A stretch of 64,000 nt of DNA from CAMLIZ01 sp966212505 (GTDB taxonomy: Bacteria > Pseudomonadota > Gammaproteobacteria > Burkholderiales > Burkholderiaceae_C), in the NCBI GenBank assembly GCA_966212505.1, contig CBIHRS010000015.1:1-64000 (forward strand). The letters run 5' to 3'. Made by a program: the position numbers and the translations under genes. Within the stretch, counting starts at the first letter, position 1; each line of letters starts with the position of its first letter. Below are positions 16,256 to 25,012 of the stretch, piece by piece. The notes under the pieces were generated by a model. That model was not told the DNA's origin. It searched no databases and saw only the letters and a program-made list of their open reading frames with translations.

Positions 16256-17002
16256 TCAATGAACGATCTGGCCCAGGAACGCGCGGATGCGCGGGTTGTC
16301 CTGGGCGCCGAAGAACTTCTCGGGCGGCGCATCGCAGGCGATGCGGCCCTGGTCGAAGAACAGGATGCGGTCGCCGACCTCGCGGGCGAAGCCCATCTCG
16401 TGGGTCACCACCAGCATGGTCATGCCGCTCTTGGCGAGCTGCTTCATCACGTCGAGCACTTCCTTGACCATCTCGGGGTCGAGGGCCGAGGTGGGCTCGT
16501 CGAACAGCATCACGCGCGGCTTCATCGCCAGCGCACGGGCGATCGCCACGCGCTGCTGCTGGCCGCCCGACAGCGCGAACGGATGCTTGTGCGCATGCGC
16601 CTTCAGGCCCACGCGGTCGAGCAGCTCCATCGCGCAGTCGTGCGCCTCGTCGCGCTTCATCTTGCGCACGCGGCGCGGCGCCAGCATGACGTTCTCGGTC
16701 ACGGTGAGGTGCGGGAACAGGTTGAACTGCTGGAACACCATGCCGACCTCGGCGCGCAGCTTGTCGAGCTCCTTCTGGTCGTCGTTGACCTCGATGCCAT
16801 CGACGACGATGCGGCCGCTGTCGTGCGTCTCCAGCCGGTTGAGCGTGCGCAGCAGCGTGCTCTTGCCGGAGCCCGAGGCACCGACGATCACCGCCACCTC
16901 GCCGGCGTTGAAATGCGTGCTCACGTCGCGCAGCACATGGTGCGTGCCGAAATGCTTGTTGACCTTGTCGACCGTGATCAGCGGTTGGGTGGTGCCGTTC
17001 AT
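16256..17002 (-). CDS. Amino acid ABC transporter ATPase (HisP/AotP-like)
   Basis: A 248-residue ATPase of the polar amino acid uptake family. Walker A is GASGSGKS, the Q-loop sits in VFQQFNLFPH, the signature is LSGGQQQR and Walker B is VMLFDEP followed by TSALDPE. Its ATG overlaps the stop of the permease gene as ATGA, so the two are coupled. With the permease (16999-17787) and binding protein (17826-18590) it forms a complete importer. The place directly after astB points to arginine/ornithine, as for AotJQMP of Pseudomonas; the substrate is inferred. Confidence 0.92.
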   Translation of the reverse strand: MNGTTQPLITVDKVNKHFGTHHVLRDVSTHFNAGEVAVIVGASGSGKSTLLRTLNRLETHDSGRIVVDGIEVNDDQKELDKLRAEVGMVFQQFNLFPHLTVTENVMLAPRRVRKMKRDEAHDCAMELLDRVGLKAHAHKHPFALSGGQQQRVAIARALAMKPRVMLFDEPTSALDPEMVKEVLDVMKQLAKSGMTMLVVTHEMGFAREVGDRILFFDQGRIACDAPPEKFFGAQDNPRIRAFLGQIVH

Positions 17003-17787
17003 TGCAGTTTCCCCTCGACGTCGAAGCGGCGCTCCACGGCATTCGAGATCTGCGTGAGCACGGTGGTGAGCACCAGGTAGATCGTGGCGGTGGTGGCCAG
17101 GATGGGCAGCGGCTGGAACGTGGCGGCCTGGATGCGGTTGCCGATGTTGGTGAGCTCGACCACGCCGATCGCATAGGCGAGCGACGAGTCCTTCAGCAGC
17201 GCGACGATGTTGTTGACCAGCGGCGGCAGCGCGATCTTGAAGGCCTGCGGGAAGGTCACGTCGATGAAGGTGAACCAGCGGTTCAACCCCAGCGAGCGTG
17301 CCGCCTCGATCTGGCCCTTGGGCACCGCGAGCAGCCCCGAGCGGATCGCCTCGGCGTTGTAGGCACCGACGTTGAGCGCCAGCGCCACGCAGGCCGAGGT
17401 GAAGTCGCTCATCTGCAGGAACGGCAGCAGCGACGGCAGCGCGAAGAACACGAACAGCACCTGCACCAGCAGCGGCGTGCCGCGGATCACCCAGATGTAG
17501 AGGCTGGCGACCCAGCGCAGCGGCACGAAGCGCGAGGTCTTGCCCAGCGCCGCCAGCACGCCCAGCAGCACGCCGGCCACGCCGGAGATCACCGTGAGCT
17601 GCACGGTCACCCGCGCGCCCTCGGCGAAATACTGCGCGTTGTTGCCGATCGGGTTGGACACCTGCTGCAGCGGCAGCGCGAGCAGCCACAACAGCATGCA
17701 CAGCACCACCACCGCCGTCATCATCGTCGCGCTGCTGCGCTGCTGGCGGCTCCAGGCGGCCGGCCAATGAACCATGGAGAGCGTCAT
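16999..17787 (-). CDS. Amino acid ABC transporter permease (HisM/GltK family)
   Basis: A 262-residue inner-membrane permease with about five to six membrane spans and an EAA loop (EAARSLGLNRWFTF). Most cationic amino acid importers have two different permeases (HisQ/HisM, AotQ/AotM). Only one is present here, so the channel is probably a homodimer or shares a partner encoded elsewhere. It lies 38 nt after the binding-protein gene and overlaps the ATPase start by 4 nt. A hydrophilic N-terminal extension of about 20 residues precedes the first span; an alternative start is M22 or M23. Confidence 0.9.
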   Translation of the reverse strand: MTLSMVHWPAAWSRQQRSSATMMTAVVVLCMLLWLLALPLQQVSNPIGNNAQYFAEGARVTVQLTVISGVAGVLLGVLAALGKTSRFVPLRWVASLYIWVIRGTPLLVQVLFVFFALPSLLPFLQMSDFTSACVALALNVGAYNAEAIRSGLLAVPKGQIEAARSLGLNRWFTFIDVTFPQAFKIALPPLVNNIVALLKDSSLAYAIGVVELTNIGNRIQAATFQPLPILATTATIYLVLTTVLTQISNAVERRFDVEGKLQ

Positions 17788-17825
17788 GACTGCTTCCTCT
17801 CGTCCTCAGGGCGATCCGCGTTCAC

Positions 17826-18590
17826 TCACTTGCAACGAACGTCGTCGTTGAAGTACTTCTTGGAGATGGCGGTGTAGGTGCCGTCCTGCATCGCGTCGGC
17901 CAGCGCCTTGTTGTAGGCCTGGGCCAGCGAGCCGTTGCCCTTGGCCACCGCGGCCGCGATGCGCTCGACGAACACGAAGTCGCCCAGCTTCATGCCGGCG
18001 TTGGGGTTGGCATCGAGCGCCATCTTCGCCACGAACTTGTCGGTCACCCAGGCGTCGACACGGTGCGTCATCAGTGCGCTGCGGGCATCGGTGTCCTGCG
18101 GGAAGTTCTTGACCTCCTTGGCGGCCACCAGCTTCTTCACGTTCTCCAGGTAGGTGGAACCGGTCTGCACCGCAACGACCTTGCCGCTGAGGTCCTTGGC
18201 GGTGTGGATGGCCGGATCGGTGGACACCACCACGCCGCCCGAGCAGTAGTGCGGCTCGGCGAAGGTGACGGCCTTGCTGCGCTCTTCGGTGATGCCGTGC
18301 GAGGCGATCACCAGGTCCCAGCGGTCCTGCCGCAGGCCGGCGAGCAGCGCATCGAAGCTCAACGCCTTCCATTCGATGGCCACACCCATCTTCTTGGCGA
18401 CGGCCTCGGCCACCTCCACCTCGAAGCCGGCGAGCTTGGCGCCCTGGAAGTAGTTGAACGGCGCAAACTGGCCTTCGGTGGCCACGATGATCTTGCCGTC
18501 CTTCTTGATGTCGTCGAAGCTGCGGGCCTGCACATTGAAAACGCAGGCAAAAGCAAGGGCAGAGGCGGCAAGCGCCTTGATCGTCTTCAT
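17826..18590 (-). CDS. Periplasmic amino acid-binding protein of the ast importer
   Basis: A 254-residue family 3 binding protein with a signal peptide ending VQA near residue 22. The fold is shown by IIVATEGQFAPFNYF, GFEVEVAEAVAKKMG and WDLVIASHGITEERSKAVTF. It delivers substrate to the permease and ATPase next to it. It is closely similar to the orphan binding protein at 25013-25780 (same lengths, matching blocks throughout), so the two are paralogues. Direct succession after astB (70-nt gap) suggests arginine, ornithine or a related cationic amino acid as ligand. Confidence 0.9.
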   Translation of the reverse strand: MKTIKALAASALAFACVFNVQARSFDDIKKDGKIIVATEGQFAPFNYFQGAKLAGFEVEVAEAVAKKMGVAIEWKALSFDALLAGLRQDRWDLVIASHGITEERSKAVTFAEPHYCSGGVVVSTDPAIHTAKDLSGKVVAVQTGSTYLENVKKLVAAKEVKNFPQDTDARSALMTHRVDAWVTDKFVAKMALDANPNAGMKLGDFVFVERIAAAVAKGNGSLAQAYNKALADAMQDGTYTAISKKYFNDDVRCK

Positions 18591-18660
18591 CGGGATGTCT
18601 CCTATGTAGGTATCGTCGGGATCGCGGTGGGGTACAGCAGGGAACAGAGAGCTCGGTGGG

Positions 18661-20001
18661 TCAGCCGAGCCCGTACAACCCGGGCAGTTCGATGACGCTT
18701 TCCAGCGCCTTCAGGGCAGCGCGCACTTCATCGACCAGGGCCACGTCGGCCAGGTCGTGCGCAGTGAGGCGGTCGCGGTAGTGCTTGCGCACCCACGCGC
18801 TCAGGTCGGCATGGAGCCGCTTGTCGAGGATCACGCGGCCGCGCAGCGCGGCGAGCTGTGCATCGCCGAGCACCACGCGCAGGCGCAGGCAGGCAGGGCC
18901 ACCGCCGTTGCGCATGCTCTGGCGCAGGTCGAAGCTGGCCACCTCGCGGATCGGGTCGCCCTCGGCCACCAGCTTGTCGAGGAAGGCGCTCACGCGCGCG
19001 TTCTCGCGGCATTCGGCCGGCACCACCAGCAGCATGCCGCCCTCGGGGTGCTGCAGCAGCTGGCTGTTGAACAGGTAGCTCTGCACCGCATCGGCCATGC
19101 TCACGTCGGCCGAGGCCACGCGCACGGTGCGCAGCTTGAAGCCGGCATGGCCGCAGGCCTGCTGCAGCTCGGCCAGCGTGCCGGCTTCGTCGAGGAAGGC
19201 TTCCTCGTGGTAGAGCATCACGTCGAGGTTGCCGACCGCGATGACGTCGTTGTGGAAAACACCGGCATCGATGGCCGCCGGGTTCTGCTGCGCGAGCACG
19301 ATGCGCTCGGGCACGAGGCCGTGCAGGCGGGCGATGGCGCGCGAGGCCTCCAGCGTCTGCCGGCCGGGAAAGCGCTGCGGCGCCTTCACCCGCGCATCGA
19401 ACTCGCTGCGGCCGTAGACGAAGAACTCCACGCCCGGCTCGCCGTAGCCGCGCGCGAAGCGCGTGTGGTTGGCTGCGCCCTCGTCGCCCAGCGCGCCGCA
19501 ATCGGGCAGCGCATCGTGCACGGTGAAGTGGGCCGCGTCGGCGAAGATGCGGCGCAGTGCGCGTGCGGTGTCGCGGTGCTCCTGCGAGCGGTGCAGCTTG
19601 GCATTGAGGTTGGCGGCGGTGAAATGCACGCGGCCATCGGGCGTGTCGGCCGAGGGGCTCACGGTGGCGGCATTGGCCGTCCACATCGCCGAGGCCGAGT
19701 AGGCGGCCGACAGGATCGAAGGCTCCTGCGCCGCGGCCTGCTTCAGCACCTGGGCATCGCTGCCGGCAAAGCCGAGCGAGCGCAGCAGCCCGAGGTTGGG
19801 CCGGCACAGCGGCGGCAGCACGCCCTGCACCAGGCCGCGCTCTGACAGCGCAAGCATCTTGTCCAGGCCCTGCAGCGCGGCTTCGCGCGGGTTGGCCACG
19901 CCGCCGCCGTTGTGCGTGGAGGCGACGTTGCCCACCGACAGGCCGGCGTAGTTGTGGGTCGGGCCGACGAGGCCGTCAAAGTTGACTTCTCTGGAACTCA
20001 T
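18661..20001 (-). CDS. astB: N-succinylarginine dihydrolase
   Basis: A 446-residue enzyme (E. coli AstB 447) that converts N-succinylarginine to N-succinylornithine, two ammonia and CO2, the second AST step. The N-terminal VNFDGLVGPTHNYAGLS and the C-terminal active-site segment NGGGPACLRLRV, with the catalytic cysteine near residue 371, are diagnostic. It follows astD by 11 nt and precedes the amino acid importer. Start at 20001 (MSSREVNF). Confidence 0.96.
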   Translation of the reverse strand: MSSREVNFDGLVGPTHNYAGLSVGNVASTHNGGGVANPREAALQGLDKMLALSERGLVQGVLPPLCRPNLGLLRSLGFAGSDAQVLKQAAAQEPSILSAAYSASAMWTANAATVSPSADTPDGRVHFTAANLNAKLHRSQEHRDTARALRRIFADAAHFTVHDALPDCGALGDEGAANHTRFARGYGEPGVEFFVYGRSEFDARVKAPQRFPGRQTLEASRAIARLHGLVPERIVLAQQNPAAIDAGVFHNDVIAVGNLDVMLYHEEAFLDEAGTLAELQQACGHAGFKLRTVRVASADVSMADAVQSYLFNSQLLQHPEGGMLLVVPAECRENARVSAFLDKLVAEGDPIREVASFDLRQSMRNGGGPACLRLRVVLGDAQLAALRGRVILDKRLHADLSAWVRKHYRDRLTAHDLADVALVDEVRAALKALESVIELPGLYGLG

Positions 20002-20012
20002 GATGCGTTCGT

Positions 20013-21476
20013 TCAGTTGAGCGTCAGGCCGGGAATGGCCGCCTTGGGCAGCGCGAGCTGCGGCGTGGCCATGCCGGCGACGGGATAGGCGCAGTAGTCG
20101 GCCGCGTAGTAGGCACTGGCGCGGTGGTTCCCTGAGCGTCCGATCCCACCGAACGGCGCCGTGCTCGCGGCGCCGGTGGTCGGCTTGTTCCAGTTGACGA
20201 CGCCGGCGCGGGCCTCGGCCCAGAAGCGGCTCCACAGCGCCTCGCTGTCGCTCAGCAGGCCGGCGGCCAGGCCATAGCTGGTGCGGTTGGCGGCGGCGAT
20301 GGCGGCATCGAAGTCGGCCACGCGCTGCACCTGCAGCAGCGGACCGAAGAGTTCTTCGTCGGGCACGTTGGCCACGCCGGTCATGTCGAGCACGCCGGGG
20401 CTGAGCAGGCCAGTGTCGGCCTGCAGCGAGCGCATGCGCAGCAGCGTGCGGGCGCCCATCTGCACCAGCGAATCCTGTGCATCGAGCAACACGCGCGCCA
20501 CGCGGGCCGAGACCACCGGGCCCATGAAGGGCTCGGGCTGCGCATCCCATGCGCCGACGCGGATGCCCTTGATCGCACTGAGCAGCCGCTCGACGATCGC
20601 GCGGCCCTCGTCGCCGTCGTTCACGATCAGCCGGCGCGCGCAGGTGCAGCGCTGGCCGGCGCTGATGAAGGCCGACTGGATGATGGTGACCACCGCCGCG
20701 TCGATGTCCTTCACGTCCCAGGCCACCAGCGGGTTGTTGCCGCCCATCTCGAGCGCCAGGATCTTCTCGGGCCGGCCGGCGAAGCGGCGCGACAGCGCGG
20801 CGCCGGTGGCATAGCTGCCGGTGAACAGCACGCCGTCGATCTCGTCATGGCCCACCAGCGCCTCGCCGACCGCGCGGCCGCCGTTGACCACGTTGAGCAC
20901 GCCGGGCGGCAGGCCGGCCTCTTCCCAGCAGCGCGCGGTGAGCAGCGCGACGCCGGGTGCGTATTCGCTCGGCTTGAAGACGATCGCATTGCCGGCGATC
21001 AGCGCCGGCACGATGTGGCCATTGGGCAGGTGGCCGGGGAAGTTGTAGGGCCCCAGCACCGCGAGCACGCCATGCGGCCGGTGCGTGAGCAGGCTCTTGC
21101 CGTCGGCCGCGGGCGTCTCGCGGGTGCCGGTGCGCTCGGCATGGGCCTGCACCGAGATGTCGACCTTGTTGACCATGGTGGTCACCTCGGTGCGCGCTTC
21201 CCACAGCGGCTTGCCCACTTCCTGCGAGATCAGGCGGGCCAGCTCGTCGGCATGCTGTGTCAGCGCGGCCTTGAAGTTGCGCACGATCGCGATGCGCTCC
21301 TCGAGCCCGGTGCGGGCCCAGGCAGCAGCGGCCTTGCGCGCCGCGGCGCAGGCGGCCTCCACCTGCGCGGGCGAGGCGGCGCGGCCTTGCCACACGGTGC
21401 GGCCGGTGGCGGGGCAGACCGAGGCCAGCGCCTCGCCGCCGCCGTCGACCCAACGACTGTCGATGTAGTTATGCAT
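20013..21476 (-). CDS. astD: N-succinylglutamate 5-semialdehyde dehydrogenase
   Basis: A 487-residue NAD-dependent aldehyde dehydrogenase oxidising N-succinylglutamate semialdehyde to N-succinylglutamate. Catalytic Glu243 (ALEMGGNNPL) and Cys277 (SAGQRCTC) are in place; the NAD-binding GYNFPGH-like segment reads GPYNFPGHLPNG, characteristic of AstD. The 5' end overlaps the preceding astA by 8 nt, so translation is coupled. Length equals that of E. coli AstD within a few residues. Confidence 0.96.
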   Translation of the reverse strand: MHNYIDSRWVDGGGEALASVCPATGRTVWQGRAASPAQVEAACAAARKAAAAWARTGLEERIAIVRNFKAALTQHADELARLISQEVGKPLWEARTEVTTMVNKVDISVQAHAERTGTRETPAADGKSLLTHRPHGVLAVLGPYNFPGHLPNGHIVPALIAGNAIVFKPSEYAPGVALLTARCWEEAGLPPGVLNVVNGGRAVGEALVGHDEIDGVLFTGSYATGAALSRRFAGRPEKILALEMGGNNPLVAWDVKDIDAAVVTIIQSAFISAGQRCTCARRLIVNDGDEGRAIVERLLSAIKGIRVGAWDAQPEPFMGPVVSARVARVLLDAQDSLVQMGARTLLRMRSLQADTGLLSPGVLDMTGVANVPDEELFGPLLQVQRVADFDAAIAAANRTSYGLAAGLLSDSEALWSRFWAEARAGVVNWNKPTTGAASTAPFGGIGRSGNHRASAYYAADYCAYPVAGMATPQLALPKAAIPGLTLN

Positions 21477-22515
21477 ACAGCTTGTCTCCGGGATTCAAGG
21501 GGGCCACGCGCACCGGGTCGCCTTCGGCCAGGTGCAGGGCCTCGAGTTGTTGTGTGCTGAGCGCAAGGCGGCCGAACTGGATCGCGCCCGCCGCCACGAT
21601 CACGCGGAAGTCGGCACGCAGCGTGTTGGCCACCAGCAGCAGCGGCTGCTTCTCGGGCGCCGGCGCATCGGCCGCGGCGAGCCGCGCGATCGCGAGCTGG
21701 CTTTCGCGCACGATGCGCAGCTCCTTGGTGTGGGCTTGCAGCACCGGGCCGGCATCGAAGATGTCGACATAGCCTTCGTACCAGAAGCCTTCCTGCTCGA
21801 GCAGGCGGCGCGCGGGGATGGTGCTGCGGTGGACCACGCCGATGGCCTCGCGCGCCTCGTCGGTGAGGAAATCGGTGTAGACCGGATAGCGCGGCATCAG
21901 CTCGGCGATGAACGACTTGGGGCCGAGGCTGCTGATGTCGTCGGCCTGGTCGAAGTCCATGCGGAAGAAATGGCGGCCCAGGCTCTCCCAGAACGGCGAG
22001 GTGCCATCGTCGCGCTGGAAGCCGCGCAGCTCGGCGATGATGGTCTCGGGCAGCAGGTCGAGCCCGTTGGCCGCGAACATCATGCGGGCCTTCGAGAGCA
22101 GCCGGCCGTTCTCGCCGCCGCGGAAGGCGGGGTCGAGGAACAGCGTGCACAGCTCGGCGCAGCCGGTGTAGTCGTTGGTGAGGTACAGCGTGCGCTTGTC
22201 GGCGTAGATGCCGAGCTCGCGGCTCGAATGCACGAGGCGGCCGAGGCGGAAGTTGTAGAACGGCTCGTCGAGGCCCACCGCGCCCTTCAGCGCACTGACG
22301 CCGGCCACGGCGCCGCTGGCCTGGTCTTCGAGCACGAACACATAGTCGGCCTCGCGCGGCGACACCTCGCCGGCAAAGGACTTCACCGCCAGGTCGATGC
22401 GCGCGCCCAGCGCCTTGGCATCGGGCTTCAGCGTGGTCATGCCTGAGCCGACCTTGCGGGCCAGCGCGACCAGGGCATCGAGGTCGTCTTGGCGGATGGC
22501 GCGGAAGATGAACAT
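21469..22515 (-). CDS. astA: Arginine N-succinyltransferase, AstA/AruG-like subunit
   Basis: A 348-residue AstA family protein transferring succinyl-CoA to the alpha-amino group of arginine (or ornithine). Blocks matching E. coli AstA are obvious: YVFVLED, DYTGCAELCTLFLDP, GRLLSKARMMF, SPFWESLGRHFF, FIAELMP and GYVDIFDAGP. A second astA paralogue lies immediately upstream, an arrangement seen in P. aeruginosa aruF-aruG, where the enzyme is a heteromer of two related subunits. Of the two this one is nearer to the E. coli single-subunit enzyme. Confidence 0.94.
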   Translation of the reverse strand: MFIFRAIRQDDLDALVALARKVGSGMTTLKPDAKALGARIDLAVKSFAGEVSPREADYVFVLEDQASGAVAGVSALKGAVGLDEPFYNFRLGRLVHSSRELGIYADKRTLYLTNDYTGCAELCTLFLDPAFRGGENGRLLSKARMMFAANGLDLLPETIIAELRGFQRDDGTSPFWESLGRHFFRMDFDQADDISSLGPKSFIAELMPRYPVYTDFLTDEAREAIGVVHRSTIPARRLLEQEGFWYEGYVDIFDAGPVLQAHTKELRIVRESQLAIARLAAADAPAPEKQPLLLVANTLRADFRVIVAAGAIQFGRLALSTQQLEALHLAEGDPVRVAPLNPGDKLYA

Positions 22516-22537
22516 GTCTTGTGTCTCCTGCGCGGGT

Positions 22538-23569
22538 TCAGTGGGCGGCCACGAGGACGCGGTCGCCGCTGTCGATCTTCAAGGCTGCGAGCGTCTCCGC
22601 GGCCAACAGCACCACGCCATCGTCGGCATGCACCGAAGCCGCCGCCCGCGTGCAGCGGAAATCCTTGAAGGCCCCGGCGCGCGCCACCAGCACGGGCGCG
22701 GTCAGCGTGATGCCGCTGCCTTCGAGCGGGCGCGCGCTGAGCAGGCGGGCGGTCGACAAGGTGCGCAGCTTGGATGCATGCGCCTCGAGGATCGGGCCGC
22801 CATCGAAGATGTCGACGTAGGTCTCGCCTTCGAAGCCCTCGGCGCAGAGGATGTCGTAGGGCAGCTCGCTGTGGTCGTGCAGCTGGCCGATGGCCGCGCG
22901 CGCGGCCGGCGGCAGCAGCGGCACGTAGACCGGGTAGTGCGGCATCAGCTCGACGATCAGCGTGCGGTTGCGCGCGCCGGCCACCGCACGCTCGGCATCG
23001 ATGAACTCCATGCCGAAGAACTTGCGGCCCAGCGCATCCCAGAACGGCGAAGCCAGGTTCTCGTCGCACCAGCCGGCCAGCGACGCGAAGAAGTGCTGCG
23101 AGAAGCGGTGCTTGTCGATACCCGCCAGCGCCAGCCGCGCGCGCGACAGCAGCACCGCATCGGCATGCGCCACGCGCCCCGGATCGACGAAGAACGACAG
23201 CAGCTGCGAGTGCCCGGTGAGGTCGGAGCTCAACGTGAGCACATGCACGTTGTTGCTGATCTTCAGGTCGCGCGAGGCATGGTGGATCACGTCGTTGCGG
23301 AACGTGAAGAAGGTGCCCTGCGACCCCGCAGTGGCGCGGATGGCGGCCACGCCGGTGAGCGAACCATCGGCCTCTTCCAGCACCACCATGTACTGCTCGT
23401 CGGCCGGCACGTCGACGCTGCGCGACACCGATTCCACCGAACGCTCGATCGCGCGCTGCAGCTCGGCGCGCGAGCGCGGCAACGTGTAGACGCGCGGGTC
23501 GGCGATCTCGCTCAGGCGCACCAGCGCATCGAGATCGCGTTCCTCTGCCAGTCGGGCGATGGTGGACAT
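22538..23569 (-). CDS. astA: Arginine/ornithine N-succinyltransferase, second AstA paralogue (AruF-like)
   Basis: About 343 residues, homologous to its neighbour along the whole length (DLTGHSQLLSFFVDP, ASPFWDALGRKFF, LIVELMPHYPVYV, TYVDIFDGGP). In P. aeruginosa the alpha and beta subunits AruF and AruG are both needed for the enzyme; the same is likely here. The ATG at 23569 has GGAGC 7 nt upstream and is preferred to an in-frame codon at 23590 that would overlap the astC stop. The gap to the next astA is 22 nt. Assignment as alpha subunit is from order and relative similarity. Confidence 0.9.
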   Translation of the reverse strand: MSTIARLAEERDLDALVRLSEIADPRVYTLPRSRAELQRAIERSVESVSRSVDVPADEQYMVVLEEADGSLTGVAAIRATAGSQGTFFTFRNDVIHHASRDLKISNNVHVLTLSSDLTGHSQLLSFFVDPGRVAHADAVLLSRARLALAGIDKHRFSQHFFASLAGWCDENLASPFWDALGRKFFGMEFIDAERAVAGARNRTLIVELMPHYPVYVPLLPPAARAAIGQLHDHSELPYDILCAEGFEGETYVDIFDGGPILEAHASKLRTLSTARLLSARPLEGSGITLTAPVLVARAGAFKDFRCTRAAASVHADDGVVLLAAETLAALKIDSGDRVLVAAH

Positions 23570-23586
23570 GGACAGCTCCGTGGTGA

Positions 23587-24834
23587 TCAAGCCTTGGCGA
23601 CGAACTCGCGGGCGCAGTTCTGCAGCCGGGCCAGGGCCTCGTCGATCTCGGCATCAGTCACCACCAGCGGCGGCAGCAGGCGCACGACATCGGGGCCGGC
23701 CATCAGCGTCAGCAGTTGCTGCTGCTCCGTGACCTTGGTGAACTCCTTGGCGCGGCCCTTGTACGCATCGGCCAGCACCAGGCCGACCATCATGCCGCTG
23801 CCGCGGACCTGCTTGAACAGTTGCGGAAACTCGGCCTGCAGGTGCCGCAGGCCGGTCCACAGCCGGTCGGCCGCCTGGCGCGTGCGCTCCAGGAAGGCCG
23901 GCTGCGCGATGGTGCTCACCACCGCCAGCGCCACCGCGCAGGCCAGCGGGTTGCCGCCGTAGGTGGTGCCATGCGCGCCGACGCTGAAGGCGGCGGCGAT
24001 GTCGCTGCGCGTGAGCATCGCGCCCACCGGGAAGCCGTTGCCCAGCGCCTTGGCGGCGGTGAGGATGTCGGGCACCACGCCGTAGTGTTCGTACGCGAAG
24101 AGCTTGCCGGTACGGCCCATGCCACACTGCACCTCGTCGAAGATCAGCAGCGCGCCGCGCTCGTCGCACAGCTTGCGCAGCGCCTGCAGGTACTCGCGGC
24201 TGGCCGGCAGCACGCCGCCCTCGCCCTGCACCGGCTCGACGATCACCGCGCACACGTCGTCGGCGATCGCGGCCTCGGCCGCGGCGATGTCGTTGAACGG
24301 GATGTGCGAGATGCCGGGCGGCAGCGGCTCGAAGCCTTCGGTGTACTTGGGCTGGCCGCCCACCGACACGGTGAACAGCGTGCGGCCATGGAACGACTGT
24401 AGGCACGAGACGATGCGCGTGCGCTGGGCGCCGCGCGTCTTGCCGTACTTGCGCGCCAGCTTCAGCGCGGCCTCGTTGGCCTCCGCGCCGGAGTTGGCGA
24501 CGAACACGCGGTCGGCGAAGGTCAACGCGGTGAGCGCGCGGGCCAGGCGCAGCACCGGCTGGTTCGTGTAGCCGTTGCCGATGTGCCAGACCTGCTCGGC
24601 CTGGCGGTGCAGCGCCTCCAGCACCACCGGGTGCGCGTGGCCCAGGCTGGTGACGCCGATGCCGCTGGTGAAGTCGAGGAAGCGGCGGCCTTCGGCATCG
24701 TCGAGCCACACGCCCTGGCCGCGCACCGGCACCACGCTGCTGGGCGCATAGGTGGGCACCATCAGCGCATCGAAATCGCTGCGCGATACGGTGGTCTCGA
24801 GCGCGGCGGACGGGAACTCAGTGCGGGAATTCAT
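23587..24834 (-). CDS. astC: Succinylornithine aminotransferase (AstC/AruC/ArgD-type)
   Basis: A 415-residue class III PLP aminotransferase. The PLP lysine is K262 in AAKALGNG; IFDEVQCGMGRTGK and the NSGAEANEAALKLAR cofactor loop are typical. In the AST pathway it converts N-succinylornithine and 2-oxoglutarate to the semialdehyde and glutamate; such enzymes often also act on acetylornithine. It is the first gene of the astCAADB run. AAGGG lies 9 nt before the ATG. A terminator upstream (24939-24987) isolates it from the binding-protein gene, so a separate promoter should lie in 24835-24938, for which I see no firm hexamers. Confidence 0.93.
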   Translation of the reverse strand: MNSRTEFPSAALETTVSRSDFDALMVPTYAPSSVVPVRGQGVWLDDAEGRRFLDFTSGIGVTSLGHAHPVVLEALHRQAEQVWHIGNGYTNQPVLRLARALTALTFADRVFVANSGAEANEAALKLARKYGKTRGAQRTRIVSCLQSFHGRTLFTVSVGGQPKYTEGFEPLPPGISHIPFNDIAAAEAAIADDVCAVIVEPVQGEGGVLPASREYLQALRKLCDERGALLIFDEVQCGMGRTGKLFAYEHYGVVPDILTAAKALGNGFPVGAMLTRSDIAAAFSVGAHGTTYGGNPLACAVALAVVSTIAQPAFLERTRQAADRLWTGLRHLQAEFPQLFKQVRGSGMMVGLVLADAYKGRAKEFTKVTEQQQLLTLMAGPDVVRLLPPLVVTDAEIDEALARLQNCAREFVAKA

Positions 24835-24938
24835 GCAACACAACCCTTGGTCAGTCTGTGGAGGCCAGTCTAGGAAAGGCCCCTCTGCACTTCTTCCGTC
24901 AAAGCGACAACAACTTTCATCGGCGGTGTCGCTGCAAC

Positions 24939-24987
24939 AAAAAAGCGCTGCATCGCCAGGGAAAACCCGTATCCCTGTGTGCAGCGC
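24939..24987 (-). terminator. Rho-independent terminator after the orphan binding-protein gene
   Basis: On the minus strand GCGCTGCA (24987-24980) pairs with TGCAGCGC (24952-24945), with an inner CAGGG/CCCTG stem, followed by six T residues (24944-24939). It ends the binding-protein transcript 26 nt after its stop and separates it from astC. Confidence 0.85.
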
Positions 24988-25012
24988 CCAACCCCATCGC
25001 GAACCTTTTCGT

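Noticed and set aside
24961..24980. Possible fourth copy of the GTATCCCC operator in the terminator
   Set aside because: Only GTATCCC matches and it is part of the terminator stem; the right half of the palindrome is missing.
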